Below, in pieces: positions 7,697-14,896 of a stretch of 23,697 bases of DNA; position 1 is the first letter of the stretch; the number at the start of each line of letters is the position of its first letter. This stretch comes from a virus. The position numbers and the translations under genes are program-made. The stretch is taken from the IMG/VR virus record IMGVR_UViG_3300002514_000038, positions 26,786 through 50,482 of that record. One strand, written 5' to 3'. The notes below the pieces were generated by a model. It was not told where the DNA came from. It worked only from the letters and a program-made list of their open reading frames with translations, and did not search any database.

Positions 7697-9259
7697 ATGA
7701 AAAAAAGACTATTTCCTTCTATTGTTGCGTTGGCAGCATTATCTGTGGCTGGGTCCGCAGCTTTCTACTCTGTATTTGGTTTAAGTAAATTATTTGCAGG
7801 AGCTAGTACTGAAGTAATTATAATGGCAGGTTCACTTGAATTTGCTAAATTAGTAGTTGCGTCATTATTATACCAGTACTGGGACACAATAAATAAAATA
7901 TTAAAAGGCTATCTCATGATAGCCTGTTTTGTTTTAATGGTAATAACATCAGGTGGTATATATGGATTTTTATCTGGAGCCTATCAATCAACTGCTACAC
8001 AATCAGAGTTATTAGACAAGTCACTTGTAATACTTGAACATAAACAAACTAGATTTACTGAAACTAAAGATGACCTAACACTTGAGAAGACTCAAATAAA
8101 TCAATCAATATCAGATTTAAGAATATCATTATCAAACCCACATCAAGTGTCATGGTATGATAAAAATTCTGAAACAGTAATCACATCATCATCTAGTTCT
8201 GCAAGAAGAGCATTACAAGCAGAATTAAAAACTACAATAGCAGATAGAGATAACCTAAACTTAAAATTAGAAGCTATATTAGATTCAATAAGTAAAACAG
8301 ATATAGCTTTACTAGAAAAAGAAATAGATAATGAAGGCCAAAGAGAATTAGGTCCATTAAAATATCTAGCATCAACAACTGGGTGGCCAATGGACAAGGT
8401 TGTCAATTACTTTTTACTTTTAATTATATTTGTATTTGACCCTCTAGCAATAGCACTTGTAGTAGCGGCTAATATGGCATTTGCACAGTTAACCCCTAAA
8501 CGTAAAGAAGAAGATTATTTTACATCTAGAAATGAACATCTAGAAAAAATAATAGAAATGGAACCACCAGTAGGACTACGAGAAGATAATACAACTCAAC
8601 CATCTGAATCTCTCAAACAACGAGTAAAAGAAAATCAGGAGAAATTAAAAAAAATAGATGAAGACTATTTTAGTGATTTAGAAGGGTATATAAAATATAC
8701 TAGAGAAGAAGATATAGAGAACTTAACCTACCCCCAATTCATAGAAAAACATTATCCTAAATCAGAAACAACAATAAATACCTATGGGGATGATGATTGG
8801 GCAACCCCACAAGTTAGTAAAGAAGATAAAGAGAAAACAAAATTAATAACTTCTACTGATGAGTTAACAGAAGAAGAGATTGATGAGATTAGTAGAGAAA
8901 TTGGTAAAACAGAAACAACAGATGAACCAACACCAATAAACCCAACCGAAGAAGAGCTTGAGAAATTAGAAGAAATACTAGAAGAACCCAAACCCATAGA
9001 GCCAACTAAAAAAGACCTTGAGAAATTATCTAAAGCTCTTAATATTAAGTATGATGACGAGATTGGTGACATAGACCGATTAACAGATACGACACAAACC
9101 CTAATTGTTAAAACCAAAAAAGAAGAGGATGATATAAAAGTTATTAAGTCAGAAGATGATTTGGAAGAAGAACCAACAATTACTGTAGAAGAATGGAATA
9201 ATATGTCTGAAAAAGAATATGAAAACAAAATACTTACATACAAAGGAAGGAAAAAATAG
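7697..9259 (+). CDS. Large membrane protein with coiled coil and acidic repetitive tail
   Basis: A 520-aa protein. Two or three transmembrane segments lie near residues 5-32, 36-60 and 70-95. A coiled-coil-rich segment follows (about 100-210), then another membrane segment (VVNYFLLLIIFVFDPLAIALVVAANMAFA, about 236-265) and a 250-residue charged cytoplasmic-type tail. The N-terminal GLSKLFAGAS / GSLEFAKLVVASLLYQYW pattern recalls a conserved but uncharacterised membrane protein of marine myoviruses. The tail has near-repeats (EEELEKLEEILEEPKPIEPT and KKDLEKLSKALN). An internal hairpin plus T-rich stretch lies at 7906-7935. It ends inside the amidase-like gene (41-nt overlap). Possible roles include host-membrane takeover; none is established. 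Confidence 0.85.
   Translation: MKKRLFPSIVALAALSVAGSAAFYSVFGLSKLFAGASTEVIIMAGSLEFAKLVVASLLYQYWDTINKILKGYLMIACFVLMVITSGGIYGFLSGAYQSTATQSELLDKSLVILEHKQTRFTETKDDLTLEKTQINQSISDLRISLSNPHQVSWYDKNSETVITSSSSSARRALQAELKTTIADRDNLNLKLEAILDSISKTDIALLEKEIDNEGQRELGPLKYLASTTGWPMDKVVNYFLLLIIFVFDPLAIALVVAANMAFAQLTPKRKEEDYFTSRNEHLEKIIEMEPPVGLREDNTTQPSESLKQRVKENQEKLKKIDEDYFSDLEGYIKYTREEDIENLTYPQFIEKHYPKSETTINTYGDDDWATPQVSKEDKEKTKLITSTDELTEEEIDEISREIGKTETTDEPTPINPTEEELEKLEEILEEPKPIEPTKKDLEKLSKALNIKYDDEIGDIDRLTDTTQTLIVKTKKEEDDIKVIKSEDDLEEEPTITVEEWNNMSEKEYENKILTYKGRKK
7906..7935 (+). terminator. Intragenic hairpin with T-rich tail (possible attenuator)
   Basis: AGGCTATC (7906-7913), loop TCAT, GATAGCCT (7918-7925), followed by GTTTTGTTTT. 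This is the shape of an intrinsic terminator, but it lies about 210 nt inside the 7697 coding region. It may reduce transcription through the long gene, or be a coincidence of coding sequence. Confidence 0.4.
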
Positions 9260-9773
9260 TCAAATACTTTTAAGTAATACTAATAGGGATATTAAAAATT
9301 ATTTACTGGGATTAAAATTACGTAATAATGGTAAATATAAAAAGATACCCAATTATGTTATAGATAAAGAAGGTAAAGTACAACAATTAACTAAAAAAGA
9401 TGTGACATCACATTTTCTAGAAGACTATAGAAATAATGGTGTAATTATTATATGTTTAGAGAATAATGGGTGGTTGGCTAGAAGAAGTAGTGACGGTAAG
9501 TATGTTGACTGGCTAGGAGATATTTATAATAATAAAGTATTCTCTAAAAAATGGAGAAATAAATTATTTTGGGATAAGTATACCGATAAACAAGTAAAAG
9601 CTACAAAAAAATTGATAAAAGAAATTTGTGATAAGAATGATATACCTAATGAATTCATCGGTCATAATGTATTAGTAGAAGGAATAGAAAATTTTAAAGG
9701 TATCGTATCACGGAGTAATTATAATGAATATTGGACTGACATTAACCCGTCATTTAATTTTGAAATATTATGA
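9219..9773 (+). CDS. Diverged N-acetylmuramoyl-L-alanine amidase-like (PGRP/amidase_2) protein
   Basis: A 184-aa protein; the only in-frame ATG overlaps the upstream gene by 41 nt. The order of motifs follows the amidase_2 fold: strand QILLSNTNR, PNYVIDKEGKVQQL, VIIICLENNGWL near residue 80, then YTDKQVKATKKLIKEIC, IGHNVLVEG around 147-155 and TDINPSFNF at the end. The His that normally opens the domain (zinc ligand) appears replaced by Ser in LLSN, so catalysis may be impaired or changed. Closely similar proteins, as I recall them from marine phages, carry the same late motifs. With the M23 and GH24 enzymes it would be the third cell-wall-related protein here. It sits directly upstream of a possible spanin pair. 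Confidence 0.6.
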   Translation: MKTKYLHTKEGKNSQILLSNTNRDIKNYLLGLKLRNNGKYKKIPNYVIDKEGKVQQLTKKDVTSHFLEDYRNNGVIIICLENNGWLARRSSDGKYVDWLGDIYNNKVFSKKWRNKLFWDKYTDKQVKATKKLIKEICDKNDIPNEFIGHNVLVEGIENFKGIVSRSNYNEYWTDINPSFNFEIL

Positions 9774-10315
9774 AAAAACAAACTAGACATATTAAGGACT
9801 ATAGTGATTACAGTAATCGCCAATATGATGAAATGAAATCACTTTTAGATAAATCTAAAAAACTTTTTGAACAAACAACCCCCAGCCTAGAAACAATTAC
9901 TTTGGATAGAGAGGAAGAAAAAACAAAAGAATATGATGTATCTAGTGGTAAAATTGTAGTACATGGATATACAACACCAGATATTACTTTAACTGATGAA
10001 GAAAAAAATACTTATCAGGAAACTATGGATGATTTTGTAGAGCAAGTATCTGATTTAGTAGATTATAACGCATTAAACATATATGAAAATAATGTGGAAT
10101 GGTCAGGCATTCTTGTAAAATTTGATACAGAATTCTTTTATACAGTAGGAGAACAAAATGGAGTATATGTTACTGGAAGTATGCTTAAGATAGATGAGGA
10201 AGCTTTAGAGATGTTTACTAAATTGAAGGAATACTATCAAATATTTTCGGCAAAATGGGCAAAAGTATTAGCAGATAGAAAATCTACTCATAAAAGAGAA
10301 GAAGAAAACGAATAA
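9770..10315 (+). CDS. Unknown protein upstream of the spanin-like pair
   Basis: A 181-aa acidic soluble protein that overlaps the amidase-like gene by 4 nt (ATGA). The N-terminal 60 residues are charged and probably helical (IKDYSDYSNRQYDEMKSLLDKSKKLFEQ). The middle has beta-like segments (SGILVKFDTEFFYTVGEQNGVYVTGSMLKI, about 120-150), followed by a helical C-terminus. No signal peptide, membrane segment or known motif is visible. Position in an apparent lysis/virion operon is the only functional clue. Confidence 0.7.
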   Translation: MKKQTRHIKDYSDYSNRQYDEMKSLLDKSKKLFEQTTPSLETITLDREEEKTKEYDVSSGKIVVHGYTTPDITLTDEEKNTYQETMDDFVEQVSDLVDYNALNIYENNVEWSGILVKFDTEFFYTVGEQNGVYVTGSMLKIDEEALEMFTKLKEYYQIFSAKWAKVLADRKSTHKREEENE

Positions 10316-10316
10316 T

Positions 10317-10634
10317 ATGGAATTTTTAAAAAAATCTTGGAAATGGATAGTAGGAGCAATAGGATTCTTTATTGGGCTCGTGTGGTTTATGAACTCAAAC
10401 TCTAGTAGAAAAGTTAAGAAGATTAAAAAGAAGATTAAGACCAATGAAAAAAAGACCAAAGAAGTTGATAAAAAAATAGAGAATATTAAAAACGAAAAGA
10501 AGGTCACAAAGAAAAAAATAGCCAACACTAACAAGGAATTAAAAAAGATTAAAAAGAAAAAACCTAAGGCAAAAAAGAAAACTGGAAAACAGGCAAGTAA
10601 TTCTCTAAGAAATAGACTTAAAAAAAATAAGTAA
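10317..10634 (+). CDS. N-terminally membrane-anchored, Lys-rich coiled-coil protein (possible i-spanin)
   Basis: A 105-aa protein with one transmembrane helix near residues 10-27 (WIVGAIGFFIGLVWFM), then an extremely basic coiled coil of Lys-Lys-Ile heptad-like repeats. It starts 1 nt after the previous stop, and the next gene begins 2 nt after its stop. The topology (N-in anchor plus long periplasmic coiled coil) is that of inner-membrane spanins such as Rz, and the neighbour at 10637 could be the partner. No sequence homology was recognised; a DNA- or envelope-binding structural role is also possible given the charge. Confidence 0.7.
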   Translation: MEFLKKSWKWIVGAIGFFIGLVWFMNSNSSRKVKKIKKKIKTNEKKTKEVDKKIENIKNEKKVTKKKIANTNKELKKIKKKKPKAKKKTGKQASNSLRNRLKKNK

Positions 10635-10636
10635 TT

Positions 10637-11011
10637 ATGAAAAAACTAATATTAATATTATTATTGCTTACCCCAGTATGGGCCTTCACTCAAACACATA
10701 CTTTTACTGATAAAGAAGTAGTTGAGATGGATTCACTATTTCAAGTACATGAACAAAATGATAGCTTACAGAAAATAGAGATTAATTTATTAAATACCCA
10801 AATTACAAATTATAAGACATTACATATACAAGATAGCTTACATATAGCTTTCATGAACGAGAAGACAGATTTATTAAACCAAAGAATAGTTTTATATAAA
10901 GATTTAACAAAAGAATTAAGACCGAAATGGTATAATAAACCCATAATTCATTTCTTTTTAGGTGCAGCAACAATTGTTACAGCATCTTGGGTCGTATCTA
11001 ATGTTAACTAA
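10637..11011 (+). CDS. Secreted coiled-coil protein with C-terminal membrane helix (possible spanin)
   Basis: A 124-aa protein with a clear signal peptide (MKKLILILLLLTPVWAF, probable cleavage after ALA-like WAF-TQ), a coiled-coil body rich in Asp, Ser, Leu and Gln (about 25-95), and a C-terminal transmembrane helix (IIHFFLGAATIVTASWVV, 101-118). No lipobox Cys is present. A protein spanning the periplasm with both ends at membranes recalls the unimolecular u-spanins of some phages, although those use a lipoprotein N-terminus. Located immediately after 10317 and near the amidase-like gene, it fits a lysis cassette. Function is inferred from topology only. Confidence 0.7.
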   Translation: MKKLILILLLLTPVWAFTQTHTFTDKEVVEMDSLFQVHEQNDSLQKIEINLLNTQITNYKTLHIQDSLHIAFMNEKTDLLNQRIVLYKDLTKELRPKWYNKPIIHFFLGAATIVTASWVVSNVN

Positions 11012-11018
11012 TATTTAT
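11011..11018 (+). promoter_or_regulatory. ATATTTAT box upstream of 11024 gene
   Basis: ATATTTAT overlaps the last base of the preceding TAA and ends 5 nt before the ATG at 11024. Confidence 0.35.
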
Positions 11019-11023
11019 AGTAT

Positions 11024-11266
11024 ATGGCATTAACTAGTACAGACAAAAATCAAATTGGGGTAATAGCTCGAAAAGAAATAAAAGATTTCATGACTAAACC
11101 TCAGTTTAAAAATGAAATAAAAAAATTAATGGTTGATGAAATTAAAAAAGGTAGAAATACCAGAGATGAAATTGTGGACATAATAAGTAAAGTTACATTA
11201 GAACTTTATAAAACATTCTGGTTTAGACGTAGTATGTGGCAATCAGAAATAAAAAGAGTAAAATAA
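11024..11266 (+). CDS. Small basic helical phage protein, unknown
   Basis: An 80-aa protein, probably all helical (TSTDKNQIGVIARKEIKDFM). It ends with an aromatic-basic stretch KTFWFRRSMWQSEIKRV. Its TAA overlaps the next ATG by one base (TAATG), which indicates translational coupling with 11266. Short proteins of this type recur in marine phage genomes as far as I recall, without assigned function. Confidence 0.7.
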   Translation: MALTSTDKNQIGVIARKEIKDFMTKPQFKNEIKKLMVDEIKKGRNTRDEIVDIISKVTLELYKTFWFRRSMWQSEIKRVK

Positions 11267-11964
11267 TGGGTATAGAAGACAATTTTAAAAAAGCGTTAAA
11301 GAAAGCGATTCATAAAGACCCAATAGGGTATAGAGAGATGCTTAAAGAAGAGAAAATAGAACACCCAGGGAAAACCTGTGAAGAAGCTCATACAGGTATG
11401 GAGCACGCAGAGTGGGAAGCACTTCAAGTAGGGCCAGAAGGAGAAGGTAATCCAGATGGAGAAGTAGAAGAAGCAACTTCAGCTGGAAGTGCAGGAGCAT
11501 TTGAGGCACCATTAGGATTTGACCCTAGATTTACTAAAAAGAAAAAAGAAGAAGTAGGAGAAGCTACAGGTGCAGAAAGTGCAGGAGCTTATGAGACACC
11601 ACAAATGTGGGCAAAAGACGAAAAGAATTGGAGAGGAAAAGCTAAAACTACTTGGCCTGGTGGCAAATTTGTAAAAGTTAAGAAAAAATGCAGCACCTTT
11701 CCTTACTGTAATCAAGGAGATATAAATGCACTTGAATTAACAGATAATAAAATGGTTAAAGCCGCAATACAAGAAGTTACAAAAAAGACAGGAAAAGATA
11801 AAAAGTATGTCAAAGAGTTAGTTAAAAAAGAAATAGAGGAGATTATAAGAAGAAGTTTTTATAAGTCCCCGATTACATCTATATTAGGACCAAAAACAAA
11901 AATGGACAAACCAATAGGTAAAATTTATACAATGGGGTCTAATGTAGGAGGAAAATACGAATAA
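11266..11964 (+). CDS. Unknown protein with a duplicated EAT-(x)-SAGA-[FY]-E-x-P peptide motif
   Basis: A 232-aa protein. The frame extends upstream to a non-ATG codon, but ATG at 11266, overlapping the previous stop, is the likely start. Helical N-terminus (NFKKALKKAIHKDPIGYREM), an acidic Gly-rich linker, then two copies of a peptide: EEATSAGSAGAFEAPLGF (about 66-83) and GEATGAESAGAYETPQMW (about 97-114). Between and after them are Lys-rich segments. The C-terminal half contains a Cys-rich bit (KKKCSTFPYCNQG) and a helical basic domain. Similar EAT-x-(S/A)-(x)-GxY-x-TP peptides occur, from memory, in virion-region proteins of marine T4-like phages. Role unknown; structural or scaffold-associated is a guess. 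Confidence 0.75.
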   Translation: MGIEDNFKKALKKAIHKDPIGYREMLKEEKIEHPGKTCEEAHTGMEHAEWEALQVGPEGEGNPDGEVEEATSAGSAGAFEAPLGFDPRFTKKKKEEVGEATGAESAGAYETPQMWAKDEKNWRGKAKTTWPGGKFVKVKKKCSTFPYCNQGDINALELTDNKMVKAAIQEVTKKTGKDKKYVKELVKKEIEEIIRRSFYKSPITSILGPKTKMDKPIGKIYTMGSNVGGKYE

Positions 11965-11968
11965 ATAG

Positions 11969-11976
11969 ATATTTAT
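11969..11976 (+). promoter_or_regulatory. ATATTTAT box upstream of 11989 gene
   Basis: ATATTTAT lies 4 nt after the preceding stop and ends 12 nt before the ATG at 11989. Confidence 0.35.
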
Positions 11977-11988
11977 AATAAAAACATT

Positions 11989-13200
11989 ATGGGAGATATA
12001 TTAGCAAAAAATCCAGATTTAACAAAAATTATTAAAAAAGCTGTTAAAAGAATAGGTGAGAATCATGCTTTAGCAAGAGATAAAGAAGGGATGGTCATTA
12101 GTAACGAAGGAGAAAGTTACAAATACACACCAACAAAAGGGAGACACCCCTCAAGGCTGAAAGAATCAGTTAAGGAGACGAAAGTTATTGAAGAAGCTTT
12201 AAAAGCCGCTGCGGATGAAATGGCACAAAAACTTGTATTAGAAAATACTATAGACAATATGGTAAAGGAAACTCTACAGGGACAAACAGCTATAGGTAAT
12301 ACATTAAAAAGTGTGGGAGCTGGCTTTGTAGATAAACAAGGTAGTTCTGATACTTTAACAAAATTTACTAAACGTCAAGAAATGGGAGAACAACAAGAAA
12401 TGATAAGTGAAGAAAATTCTTCTGTAGCTGAGTTAATGGAACGTGGAACACCATGGACAAATTTAACTACTGCAGAAAGACAAATGGTAGAAGAGGCCGG
12501 TTATGATAAGGATTCATGGACGAAAGCAATTAGCTCATCATCTGACGAGGCACCTAAAGTAAATGAAACTACTACTGATTTGATTAAAAAGTTAGTTAAC
12601 AAGAAGTTAAAAGATAAATTAGCAGAAGCAAACCTAAGTCCAAGTAAAACAGTACCTGGATTAGACGCGTATAACAAAGCCATTAAAAAATCTAAAACAG
12701 AAACAGATAGTTACCATAAAGATGTAAAAAAGAAATTTAAAGATTATAGTAATTTTGATGGTAATACAAATCCTGAATTCCCACATCAAGTAGACTCTAA
12801 AACGGACCCAGATAATATAGGGTATCGATATTATAGAAATACTGATGATGACCAAGAATTTATTGATGATTTTGGTTATCCTGGATTACAAGATTTTGAT
12901 GTACATAATCAAGATATGAAAAGATTAACCGATTATTTAGAAGGGTCGAGTGAAACAGGAAATGCTCAAGAAGACAAAGATGGAGAAACTTTAGGCAATG
13001 TGGTACAAAGTAATTTAGGAAAAATAATGAAAAAGTCTGTTGAAAGAAGAAAAGAAAAGATAGCGGCAGAAAAAGCTGCAATGACTAATCTTAGAGGATA
13101 TAGCCCAGACGTACAAAAAGTTAAACAAGTAAAAGAAAGTGTACAAATAGATACGGACGTAATGAAGAAATTATGGTCCTATAATGAAAAAACCCAGTAA
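11989..13200 (+). CDS. Large hydrophilic protein of unknown function
   Basis: A 403-aa protein, highly charged, with long predicted-helical stretches separated by Ser/Asp/Asn-rich linkers. Segments include IIKKAVKRIGENHALARDK (14-32), VIEEALKAAADEMAQKLVLE (about 64-83), a Thr/Ser-rich middle, a Tyr/Asp-rich patch (NIGYRYYRNTDDDQEFIDDFGY, about 276-297) and a Lys-rich C-terminus. No membrane segment, signal or enzyme motif is visible. The style resembles scaffold, prohead-core or internal virion proteins, but that is inference from composition. Preceded by an ATATTTAT box and without a Shine-Dalgarno site. Confidence 0.75.
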   Translation: MGDILAKNPDLTKIIKKAVKRIGENHALARDKEGMVISNEGESYKYTPTKGRHPSRLKESVKETKVIEEALKAAADEMAQKLVLENTIDNMVKETLQGQTAIGNTLKSVGAGFVDKQGSSDTLTKFTKRQEMGEQQEMISEENSSVAELMERGTPWTNLTTAERQMVEEAGYDKDSWTKAISSSSDEAPKVNETTTDLIKKLVNKKLKDKLAEANLSPSKTVPGLDAYNKAIKKSKTETDSYHKDVKKKFKDYSNFDGNTNPEFPHQVDSKTDPDNIGYRYYRNTDDDQEFIDDFGYPGLQDFDVHNQDMKRLTDYLEGSSETGNAQEDKDGETLGNVVQSNLGKIMKKSVERRKEKIAAEKAAMTNLRGYSPDVQKVKQVKESVQIDTDVMKKLWSYNEKTQ

Positions 13201-13205
13201 ATCAC

Positions 13206-13237
13206 TTTACCTATACTGCTCTTATTGCCTATCTTTA
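13206..13237 (+). promoter_or_regulatory. Candidate host-type promoter for the 13252 operon
   Basis: TTTA at 13206-13209, a 20-nt spacer, then TATCTTTA at 13230-13237, close to the Bacteroidota TTTG-N20-TAnnTTTG pattern. The same spacing is found at the stronger sites 6758 and 21126. Predicted start about 13241, 11 nt before the ATG. Confidence 0.4.
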
Positions 13238-13251
13238 AATTTATAAAAGAT

Positions 13252-13722
13252 ATGGAAAGAAGAAGATTATTACCAGAACAATTTTTTAAATATGTTACAC
13301 AACTCGTAAGTCGTGAAGATATGAATTTATGGGTTAAGGTTAATAATATTCATATCGAAAAGATTAATCTCTTTGGTGATTATTTAAAATCACTATATAT
13401 AGTTGTAGTGGAAACTTATTTAGGAAAAGATGTAATTAAAAATGATGACGAAATAAAGGGGCATTTTAATTGGTGTTGGGATAAAATTATAGATAATTTT
13501 AATAAAGAAAATATATTCTTTAAAAAAGAAGGCCCACACTATGAGTATTTTTTTAATTTCTTTTATGAATCTTTTTATGCAAATAAACATGAAGAACAAC
13601 GGGAAAAAATTAAAGAATTTTTAAATCATCTTTTTATAGTACATAATGAAAAAACTAAATCGGAGTTAGACATGCTATATGAAATGTATGTTCTTTTAAA
13701 TGAGAGCTTGACAGTCAAGTAA
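13252..13722 (+). CDS. Unknown 156-aa aromatic-rich protein
   Basis: I chose ATG at 13252 rather than an upstream TTG (13225) because the candidate promoter lies between them. The protein is mostly helical, rich in Phe, Tyr, Trp and Lys (HFNWCWDKIIDNFNKENIFF, YEYFFNFFYESFYANKHEEQ). No known motif was recognised. It heads a tight run of small genes up to 15096, including the histone H1-like gene. Confidence 0.7.
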   Translation: MERRRLLPEQFFKYVTQLVSREDMNLWVKVNNIHIEKINLFGDYLKSLYIVVVETYLGKDVIKNDDEIKGHFNWCWDKIIDNFNKENIFFKKEGPHYEYFFNFFYESFYANKHEEQREKIKEFLNHLFIVHNEKTKSELDMLYEMYVLLNESLTVK

Positions 13723-13742
13723 TATTTTTTTACAATTACACA

Positions 13743-13946
13743 ATGAGAATAATTAGTATAATAAACAATGAACTTATAGTTCAAAAACAAAAACTAGAAA
13801 CAGAATTAGAAAGAATTTTGAATCAAACTGAAATTAGTACTGAAGAGAAATTGAAAACATCTCTAGAACTAATAAATAAATTAAGTATGATAAACGCAAG
13901 TGTTGTGACGTGGGAGTCGTACCAAAGTAAAGAGAAAGAAAAGTAA
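13743..13946 (+). CDS. Small coiled-coil protein, unknown
   Basis: A 67-aa helical protein (ELIVQKQKLETELERILNQT) with a second helix around residues 38-58. It starts 20 nt after the preceding stop in an A/T-rich context and ends 1 nt before the histone H1-like gene, so the two are almost certainly co-transcribed. No family was recognised. Confidence 0.65.
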   Translation: MRIISIINNELIVQKQKLETELERILNQTEISTEEKLKTSLELINKLSMINASVVTWESYQSKEKEK

Positions 13947-13947
13947 T

Positions 13948-14121
13948 ATGGAAACATTAACACAATTAGAAACACTTGTAACAGCAATTAAAGTAGATGC
14001 TGAGAAATTTTTTGACAAAAAAAATAAAAGTGCAGGTATTAGGGCAAGAAAAGCAGCACAAGAATTAAAAGGTGTATTACAAACACTAAGAAAAGAAATT
14101 TTACAAGAAAGTAAGAAATAA
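13948..14121 (+). CDS. Histone H1-like DNA-binding protein (Bacteroidota Hc1-like)
   Basis: A 57-aa protein. The core, F-D-K-K-N-K-S-A-G-I-R-A-R-K-A-A-Q-E-L followed by LQTLRKEILQESKK, matches the pattern of Bacteroidota histone H1-like proteins, which I recall as KGNKAAGTRARK..LEL..L.KE.RK...ESKK. Those proteins are about 55-60 aa, the same length, and are thought to bind DNA through their basic C-terminal helix. The start ATG lies 1 nt after the previous stop, and the next gene starts immediately after the TAA. A phage copy could compact or protect phage DNA, or displace host nucleoid protein; this is inference. The family match is by eye. Confidence 0.75.
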   Translation: METLTQLETLVTAIKVDAEKFFDKKNKSAGIRARKAAQELKGVLQTLRKEILQESKK

Positions 14122-14301
14122 ATGGGACATTGGGGATTTACATTAGTTTTTATATTCTCCTTATTAGTAATAAGTAGGAATATTTTATTATTTATTAGAA
14201 AATTATTTGCCACCGAACCAACCACTTACGAATTAAAAAGAGATGAATTAGTTTTATTAGGGGTTGCACTATCCTATATTTTAACTTATTGGATATATTA
14301 G
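14122..14301 (+). CDS. Small protein with two membrane segments, unknown
   Basis: A 59-aa protein with hydrophobic stretches at about residues 4-23 (WGFTLVFIFSLLVISRNILL) and 44-58 (LVLLGVALSYILTYW), separated by a short charged loop. The ATG directly follows the TAA of the histone-like gene, and its TAG is followed directly by the next ATG, so the reading frame is well supported by packing. Two-helix topology would suit a holin or other small membrane effector, but no evidence beyond topology is present. Confidence 0.65.
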   Translation: MGHWGFTLVFIFSLLVISRNILLFIRKLFATEPTTYELKRDELVLLGVALSYILTYWIY

Positions 14302-14763
14302 ATGAAATTATATAATAACATATTAGAATTTGGGGATGTTTTTAATAGTGTTAGAATGCATGAAGATTTTATGGTGGTAGATTTAAAATTACCTATTACA
14401 TGGGAAGATAAAAAAATTATTTCTAGCAGAGGAGGAATAATACAAATGAAAATTGGAAATAGTAACGAAACACATAAATTAGTGTCGTTTTTTAATGTAT
14501 TTACTTCGGAAGGATGCGACGTATTAGTAGAAGAAATAAAAGCTATTATTAAATGGAATAAAGATATTGAAGAAAAAAATAATTTATTAAATTTAAAGAT
14601 GTTAGAATTGAAAAAGGTGTTTGTGGAGAATAGTGTTGACTCTTTAAGAAAATTAAACTTTGAATTTAATAAGAATAATATAGAATTAGGTGGAAAAGAA
14701 AAAAATAGAGAGCTGGTTTCGCGAGGAAGTATTGAAGGACCAACAGGAGGTACGCCAGCATAA
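14302..14763 (+). CDS. Unknown 153-aa protein with a Gly/Pro-rich tail
   Basis: Starts with ATG immediately after the stop of the preceding gene. N-terminal alpha/beta-looking part (FMVVDLKLPITWEDKKIISS), a central helix (FTSEGCDVLVEEIKAIIKW, about 67-85), then a coiled-coil segment and a disordered end SRGSIEGPTGGTPA. The last 74 nt overlap the next gene in another frame. No family was recognised. Confidence 0.7.
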   Translation: MKLYNNILEFGDVFNSVRMHEDFMVVDLKLPITWEDKKIISSRGGIIQMKIGNSNETHKLVSFFNVFTSEGCDVLVEEIKAIIKWNKDIEEKNNLLNLKMLELKKVFVENSVDSLRKLNFEFNKNNIELGGKEKNRELVSRGSIEGPTGGTPA

Positions 14764-14896
14764 AAAAAGAATAATAGAAGAGATAAAGAAAACTAATATC
14801 CATGAAGTTTTGGATAAATACTACAGCACTGAAAAAACCCCACAAAAAGAAAATAAAGGGATATGGAAGAAAATCAAAAACATTCTAAAGTTTTAG
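14690..14896 (+). CDS. Small charged protein (ESWF...EIKK type), overlapping start
   Basis: A 68-aa protein that begins at a GTG, with no in-frame ATG, and overlaps the upstream gene by 74 nt. The sequence IESWFREEVLKDQQEVRQHK followed by KRIIEEIKKT and a basic hydrophobic C-terminus GIWKKIKNILKF resembles short helical proteins I have seen in related marine phages, which supports translation of this frame despite the overlap. Function is unknown; the amphipathic basic tail may contact membranes or nucleic acid. Confidence 0.6.
   Translation: MEKKKIESWFREEVLKDQQEVRQHKKRIIEEIKKTNIHEVLDKYYSTEKTPQKENKGIWKKIKNILKF

Noticed and set aside
8782-9243. Minus-strand Ser/Val-rich open frame of 153 codons
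   Set aside because: It mirrors the Glu/Lys/Thr-rich tail of the 7697 gene; the Ser-rich composition is the complement of acidic codons.
12501-13081. Minus-strand open frames opposite the 11989 gene
   Set aside because: They are antisense to a long plus-strand gene and show hydrophobic low-complexity translations.
13881-14225. Minus-strand 114-aa open frame
   Set aside because: It covers the histone H1-like gene and the small membrane gene on the plus strand, which are better supported by family match and tight packing.
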